From UBA1259 sp964453915 (GTDB taxonomy: Bacteria > Bacillota > Clostridia > Christensenellales > Borkfalkiaceae): a stretch of 25,599 nt of DNA. Both the position numbers and the translations under genes were made by a program. Below are positions 22,600 through 25,599 of this stretch, in pieces. The notes under the pieces are model-generated. The model was not told where the DNA came from. It made no database searches and was given only the letters and a program-made list of their open reading frames with translations. Each line of letters opens with the position of its first letter. The first letter of the stretch is position 1. The DNA lies in contig CAYVPW010000018.1 in the NCBI GenBank assembly GCA_964453915.1, positions 1-25,599 of the forward strand. The letters are read 5' to 3'.

Positions 22600-24228
22600 T
22601 TAGTACATTCCGCCCATACCGCCGCCGGCAGGCATTTGCGGGGGTTCGGGTTCTTTAATATCTGCAACAACCGCTTCCGTGGTTAAGAACACGCCGGCAA
22701 CAGATGCAGCGTTTTCAAGAGCACTTCTGGTCACCTTAGTCGGGTCGATAATTCCGCTTTCTACCATATCGGTATATTCGTTGGTAAGTGCGTTAAATCC
22801 AAAGTTGGGTTTGTCTGCCTTTAATACTTCGTTTAAGATTACAGAACCGTCTAATCCGGCGTTTAGCGCAATTTGTTTTAAGGGGGCTTGAACCGCTTTA
22901 AGAACTATTTCCGCACCCGTTTTTTCGTCTCCGGATAGCGTAGCAACGTAGTTGTTTAATGCGGGAATAGAAGAGATAAGTGCAATTCCGCCGCCGGGAA
23001 CTATGCCTTCTTGAACAGCAGCCTTGGTTGCGTTAAGAGCGTCTTCTATGCGGAGTTTCTTTTCTTTCATTTCTATTTCGGTAGCCGCACCAACGTTGAT
23101 TACCGCAACGCCGCCTGCAAGTTTAGCAAGGCGTTCTTGTAATTTTTCCCTGTCATAATCGGAAGTGGTTTCCGCTATTTGCGCCTTAATTGCAATTTTT
23201 CTTGCTTCTATAGTAGCGGGATCTCCAGCACCGTTTATTATGGTAGTGTTGTCTTTATCTACTTTTACGGTAGACGCTCTGCCTAGCATATCCATAGTCA
23301 CGTCTTTAAATTCATAGCCGAGTTCGCTAGAAATTACCGTACCGCCAGTAAGAATTGCTATGTCTTCTAACATTGCTTTTCTTCTGTCGCCAAATCCGGG
23401 TGCTTTTACCGCTACGCAGTTGAACACGCCTTTAAGTTTATTTACGACTAACGCAGCAAGCGCATCGCCTTCAACGTCTTCCGCAATAATCAATAAACGC
23501 ATACCTTGCTGAGCAATGGGTTCTATTACGGGTAAAATTTCTTGTATAGAAGAAATCTTTTTATCGGTAATTAAAATCACGGGGGATTCTAAAACCGCTT
23601 CCATTTTGTCGGTGTTGGTCACCATATATGCAGAAGCATAGCCTCTGTCGAATTGCATACCTTCAACGGTGGTAAGCTCCGTTTTTGTCGTTTTGCTTTC
23701 TTCAATGGTGATTACGCCGTCTTTTCCAACTTTTTCCATTGCTTCGGAAATAAGATTTCCTATTGCTTCGTCTCCTGCGGAAATAGAGGCAACTTGGCAA
23801 GTATCGTTTTTATCCTTTACGGGTTTGCTAATCCTTTTTAATTCTTCTACGGCAACGTTTACCGCACCCGAAATACCTTTTTTAAGAATTACGGGGTTTG
23901 CGCCCGCAGCAACGTTTTTTAATCCTTCGTTAATCATTGCTTGCGCCAAGATTACCGCAGTAGTAGTGCCGTCGCCCGCAACGTCGTTAGTTTTGGTAGA
24001 TACTTCTTTAACTAACGCTGCGCCCATATTTTCAAACGCATCTTCAAGCTCTATTTCTTTAGCGATGGAAACACCGTCGTTAGTAATAAGGGGTGCACCG
24101 TATTTTCTATCTAAAACTACGTTTCTGCCCTTAGGTCCTAAAGTTATTTTTACGGTATCCGCTAGGGTATCAACACCCTTTTGAAGTGCCTTTCTTGCTT
24201 CTTCACCGTTCTTTAATTGTTTAGCCAT
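22600..24228 (-). CDS. groEL: Chaperonin GroEL (60 kDa)
   Basis: GroEL forms the double-ring ATP-dependent folding chamber with GroES. The 542-residue product is full length, beginning MAKQLKNGEEARKALQKGVD, with the ATP-binding TLGPKGRNVVLDRKYG and AGDGTTTA motifs and VVPGGGIAL-like EGIVPGGGIALI, and ending in the Gly/Met-rich tail GGGMGGMY. It is read on the minus strand, 19 bases after groES, and convergent with the glycan module. Control by the CIRCE element upstream of groES implies repression by HrcA, encoded elsewhere. It appears to be an ordinary housekeeping copy. Confidence 0.99.
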   Translation of the reverse strand: MAKQLKNGEEARKALQKGVDTLADTVKITLGPKGRNVVLDRKYGAPLITNDGVSIAKEIELEDAFENMGAALVKEVSTKTNDVAGDGTTTAVILAQAMINEGLKNVAAGANPVILKKGISGAVNVAVEELKRISKPVKDKNDTCQVASISAGDEAIGNLISEAMEKVGKDGVITIEESKTTKTELTTVEGMQFDRGYASAYMVTNTDKMEAVLESPVILITDKKISSIQEILPVIEPIAQQGMRLLIIAEDVEGDALAALVVNKLKGVFNCVAVKAPGFGDRRKAMLEDIAILTGGTVISSELGYEFKDVTMDMLGRASTVKVDKDNTTIINGAGDPATIEARKIAIKAQIAETTSDYDREKLQERLAKLAGGVAVINVGAATEIEMKEKKLRIEDALNATKAAVQEGIVPGGGIALISSIPALNNYVATLSGDEKTGAEIVLKAVQAPLKQIALNAGLDGSVILNEVLKADKPNFGFNALTNEYTDMVESGIIDPTKVTRSALENAASVAGVFLTTEAVVADIKEPEPPQMPAGGGMGGMY

Positions 24229-24247
24229 AATTATAATCCTCCCAAAA

Positions 24248-24535
24248 TCAGTCTTCTACGACTGCCAAAATATCACTTTGGCGAATAATTGTTAAATCTT
24301 TGCCGTCAACCTTAAATTCACTGCCGGCATATTTAGAATAGAGCACGGTGTCTCCTTCTTTTACTTGCATAACTATTTCTTTTCCGTCAATCACGCCGCC
24401 GGGACCAACAGCAACTATCTTTGCCATTTGTTGTTTTTCTTGCGATGCGGACGGAAGAATAAATCCGCTTTTTGTCTTTTCTTCTTTTTCTAGACTTTCT
24501 ACCACTACTTTATCGAATAACGGTTTTACTTTCAT
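24248..24535 (-). CDS. groES: Co-chaperonin GroES (10 kDa)
   Basis: GroES caps the GroEL chamber. The 95-residue product has the expected length and motifs: MKVKPLFDKVVVE at the start, the mobile loop KEEKTKSGFILPSASQEK, and VLYSKYAGSEFKVDGKDL at the C-terminal side. On the minus strand its start is preceded by a strong AAGGAGG. It is the first gene of the groE operon, with the promoter and CIRCE immediately upstream. Confidence 0.98.
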   Translation of the reverse strand: MKVKPLFDKVVVESLEKEEKTKSGFILPSASQEKQQMAKIVAVGPGGVIDGKEIVMQVKEGDTVLYSKYAGSEFKVDGKDLTIIRQSDILAVVED

Positions 24536-24556
24536 TTTATTATTGCCTCCTTAAAT

Positions 24557-24583
24557 TTAGCACTCTTTTGTTTCAAGTGCTAA
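24557..24583 (-). promoter_or_regulatory. CIRCE operator (HrcA binding site) of groES-groEL
   Basis: On the plus strand TTAGCACTC (24557-24565), nine bases, then AAGTGCTAA (24575-24583). This is the CIRCE consensus TTAGCACTC-N9-GAGTGCTAA with one mismatch. It overlaps the expected transcription start, as usual for HrcA-repressed heat-shock operons. Confidence 0.95.
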
Positions 24584-24588
24584 CACTA

Positions 24589-24616
24589 ATTATATACCAT
24601 AAAAAAGTTTTGTCAA
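24589..24616 (-). promoter_or_regulatory. Sigma-A promoter of groES-groEL
   Basis: On the minus strand a perfect TTGACA (24616-24611) and perfect TATAAT (24594-24589) are spaced by 16 bases, directly upstream of CIRCE. Confidence 0.88.
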
Positions 24617-24670
24617 TAAATTACAACCAAAAAAAGGAAATTATTTTTGTAAACTTTTGTTGAAACGATT

Positions 24671-24702
24671 AAAAAACATCGATCGACAAATTTTGCCGAC
24701 CG
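24671..24702 (-). terminator. Terminator of the XRE regulator gene
   Basis: Read on the minus strand, CGGTCGGC (24702-24695) pairs with GTCGATCG (24687-24680), 8 bp with two G-U pairs, followed after three bases by six T (24676-24671). It lies ten bases past the stop codon of the regulator. Confidence 0.7.
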
Positions 24703-24711
24703 AATAGAGCG

Positions 24712-24927
24712 CTATTTTTCGTATGGTTCGGGAAATTCCGTAAGATTTAACAGATAATCCACGCTTACACCGTAATATAAAGAGAGTTTTATTAAAACTG
24801 CGGTTGGAATATCGTTTTCTCCCGTTTCGTATTTTGAATATCCCGTTTGGGACATATTGAGCTCTTTTGCTATTTGCGTTTGGTTTAGCCCGCGCTCTTT
24901 TCGCAGTTCAGATATTCTTTTATACAT
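24712..24927 (-). CDS. Small XRE-family helix-turn-helix transcriptional regulator
   Basis: The 71-residue protein is essentially one Cro/C1-type DNA-binding domain: ISELRKERGLNQTQIAKELN, with the recognition helix MSQTGYSKYETGEN, then the LSLYYGVSVDYLL helix. It has no partner domain, so it probably acts as a dimer on a palindrome. Solitary regulators of this kind are common both in mobile elements and on Firmicute chromosomes, and no phage genes are nearby. It diverges from the membrane zinc-ribbon gene, and the palindrome at 24992-25014 between them is its likely operator. Its ribosome site is weak. The target genes are unknown. Confidence 0.88.
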   Translation of the reverse strand: MYKRISELRKERGLNQTQIAKELNMSQTGYSKYETGENDIPTAVLIKLSLYYGVSVDYLLNLTEFPEPYEK

Positions 24928-24961
24928 AATATAATCTCATACTTAAAGTATTTATAAAAAT

Positions 24962-24990
24962 ATTATAAATAATCTAATTCAGGTTATTAA
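24962..24990 (-). promoter_or_regulatory. Possible promoter of the XRE regulator gene
   Basis: On the minus strand TTAATA (24990-24985) and TATAAT (24967-24962) are spaced by 17 bases. The -10 is perfect, the -35 weak, and the region is AT-rich, so chance is possible. The palindrome begins one base upstream of the -35. Confidence 0.4.
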
Positions 24991-24991
24991 C

Positions 24992-25014
24992 TTTTAACCT
25001 AAACTAGGTTAAAA
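24992..25014. promoter_or_regulatory. Palindromic candidate operator in the divergent promoter region
   Basis: TTTTAACCTA (24992-25001) and TAGGTTAAAA (25005-25014) are perfect inverted repeats around AAC. A further AGGTTA half-site lies at 24981-24986. It lies between the divergent XRE and membrane-protein genes, next to the XRE -35 and overlapping a weak rightward promoter (TTAACC 24994-24999, TATAAA 25017-25022). Autorepression and control of the neighbour are inferred. Confidence 0.6.
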
Positions 25015-25082
25015 TATATAAAACTGTATTAGTTAAGATTACGTTTAAGCTGTAGTGCTTTGATTGAGTGGAGGATGAATAG

Positions 25083-25523
25083 GTGTACGGATTTTTGTTG
25101 GTTACAGGGTTGATAATAGGTCTTGTTATATGTTTAGTTTTTGGGTCTTTGGCATCGGGTATTGCGGAAAGAAAGGGTTATTCTACGGGTGGATTTTTTC
25201 TTCTTGGATTTCTCTTTGGGCTTATAGGTTTGGTGATAGCGCTTTGTATGCCTGATATACAAGGGTACGAAGAAAAAAGAAGTTCTTATAGGCAAGCGCA
25301 ACCGACGAAGTTAAACAGAGAACCTACCAAAGTAGAAAAAGAAGAAAACATTTGGTATTGTAAAAAATGCGGTAAAGCCAACTGGTCTAGCGAAATTTAT
25401 TGCAGCTCTTGTAGAACAAGAAGAATGGGTGATGAAAAATGGCTTTGCGGAAAATGCGGAAAAGTTAATTCAGGAGACGTTGGCTCTTGCCCTGTTTGCG
25501 GAAAAAAGAAAATTAAATGGTAA
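25083..25523 (+). CDS. Small membrane protein with two C-terminal zinc ribbons
   Basis: The 146-residue protein has two hydrophobic segments (about 2-22 and 36-56) joined by a short basic loop (AERKGYSTGG), then a charged linker, then two four-cysteine zinc ribbons: Cys93, 96, 107 and 110, and Cys122, 125, 136 and 139. The second membrane segment, GFFLLGFLFGLIGLVIAL, resembles one seen in many small uncharacterised Firmicute proteins. No function is assigned; ribbons of this type often bind proteins or nucleic acids. The start is GTG 25083, eight bases after GGAGG (25070-25074); the ATG at 25075 is in another, short frame. It diverges from the XRE regulator. Confidence 0.75.
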   Translation: MYGFLLVTGLIIGLVICLVFGSLASGIAERKGYSTGGFFLLGFLFGLIGLVIALCMPDIQGYEEKRSSYRQAQPTKLNREPTKVEKEENIWYCKKCGKANWSSEIYCSSCRTRRMGDEKWLCGKCGKVNSGDVGSCPVCGKKKIKW

Positions 25524-25548
25524 TAAAAAACAAATAAGTTTTACTAAC

Positions 25549-25580
25549 AAAAAGACTAACGAAAAACCGTTAGTCTTTTT
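25549..25580 (+). terminator. Terminator of the zinc-ribbon membrane protein gene
   Basis: AAAAAGACTAACG (25549-25561) pairs perfectly with CGTTAGTCTTTTT (25568-25580), a 13-bp stem with loop AAAAAC. The flanking A and T runs make it potentially bidirectional. Confidence 0.9.
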
Positions 25581-25599
25581 AATATATATAAATATACAG

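Noticed and set aside
23669..24184. 171-codon open frame on the plus strand, opposite groEL
   Set aside because: It is antisense to a highly conserved, clearly coding gene, has a low-complexity translation and no ribosome site; a shadow frame.

Overview
The window looks like a chromosomal segment of a low-GC, spore-forming Firmicute of the Clostridia type. It carries the sporulation set spoIIGA-sigE-sigG, a CIRCE-controlled groES-groEL operon, consensus sigma-A promoters, strong Shine-Dalgarno sites and a clostridial-type chorismate synthase. I cannot place it to genus. Every gene reads as intact, and I see no insertion sequence, phage gene, tRNA, rRNA or CRISPR array. No gene-free stretch exceeds 300 bases; the longest, between sigG and aroF (2520-2789), is filled by a promoter, a leader peptide and an attenuator.

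Layout. 1-81 is the 3' end of an unidentified gene. 164-2519 holds spoIIGA, sigE and sigG, the processing protease, the early mother-cell sigma factor and the late forespore sigma factor. 2569-10884 is one aromatic amino acid operon: promoter, Tyr/Phe leader peptide, attenuator, aroF, tyrA, aroB, aroA, aroC, pheA, an aroE-aroK fusion, aroQ and a terminator. It covers all seven shikimate-pathway steps plus the committed Tyr and Phe branch enzymes. Only transamination, the Trp branch and precursor supply are absent. 10907-11350 is a YlmC/YmxH-type PRC-barrel sporulation gene behind a sigma-E-like promoter. 11389-14535 is an EF-G-like GTPase plus a PfkB-family sugar kinase. 14540-15349 is a YihY-family membrane protein.

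15453-22495 is a glycan module: a priming sugar-phosphate transferase, a GT4 glycosyltransferase, mannose-1-phosphate guanylyltransferase, a phosphohexomutase, and a large protein joining a degenerate guanylyltransferase-like half to a class I mannose-6-phosphate isomerase. Together these can make GDP-mannose from fructose-6-phosphate and probably add mannose to a lipid-linked sugar. Convergent to it on the minus strand is groES-groEL (22600-24616). Last come a small XRE regulator (minus) and a divergent membrane protein with two zinc ribbons (plus), with a perfect 10-bp-arm palindrome between them.

Most notable observations: (1) a 16-residue leader peptide containing the run YFYFYF, followed by mutually exclusive antiterminator and terminator pairings, which suggests one attenuator sensing both Tyr and Phe for the whole shikimate operon; (2) the 748-residue fusion whose guanylyltransferase half has lost key motifs while its isomerase half keeps its metal ligands, two genes away from an intact paralogue; (3) the AroE-AroK fusion; (4) the apparent interruption of the usual sigG-ylmC neighbourhood by the aromatic operon. 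Promoter, terminator and operator calls were made by eye, without folding or motif software.
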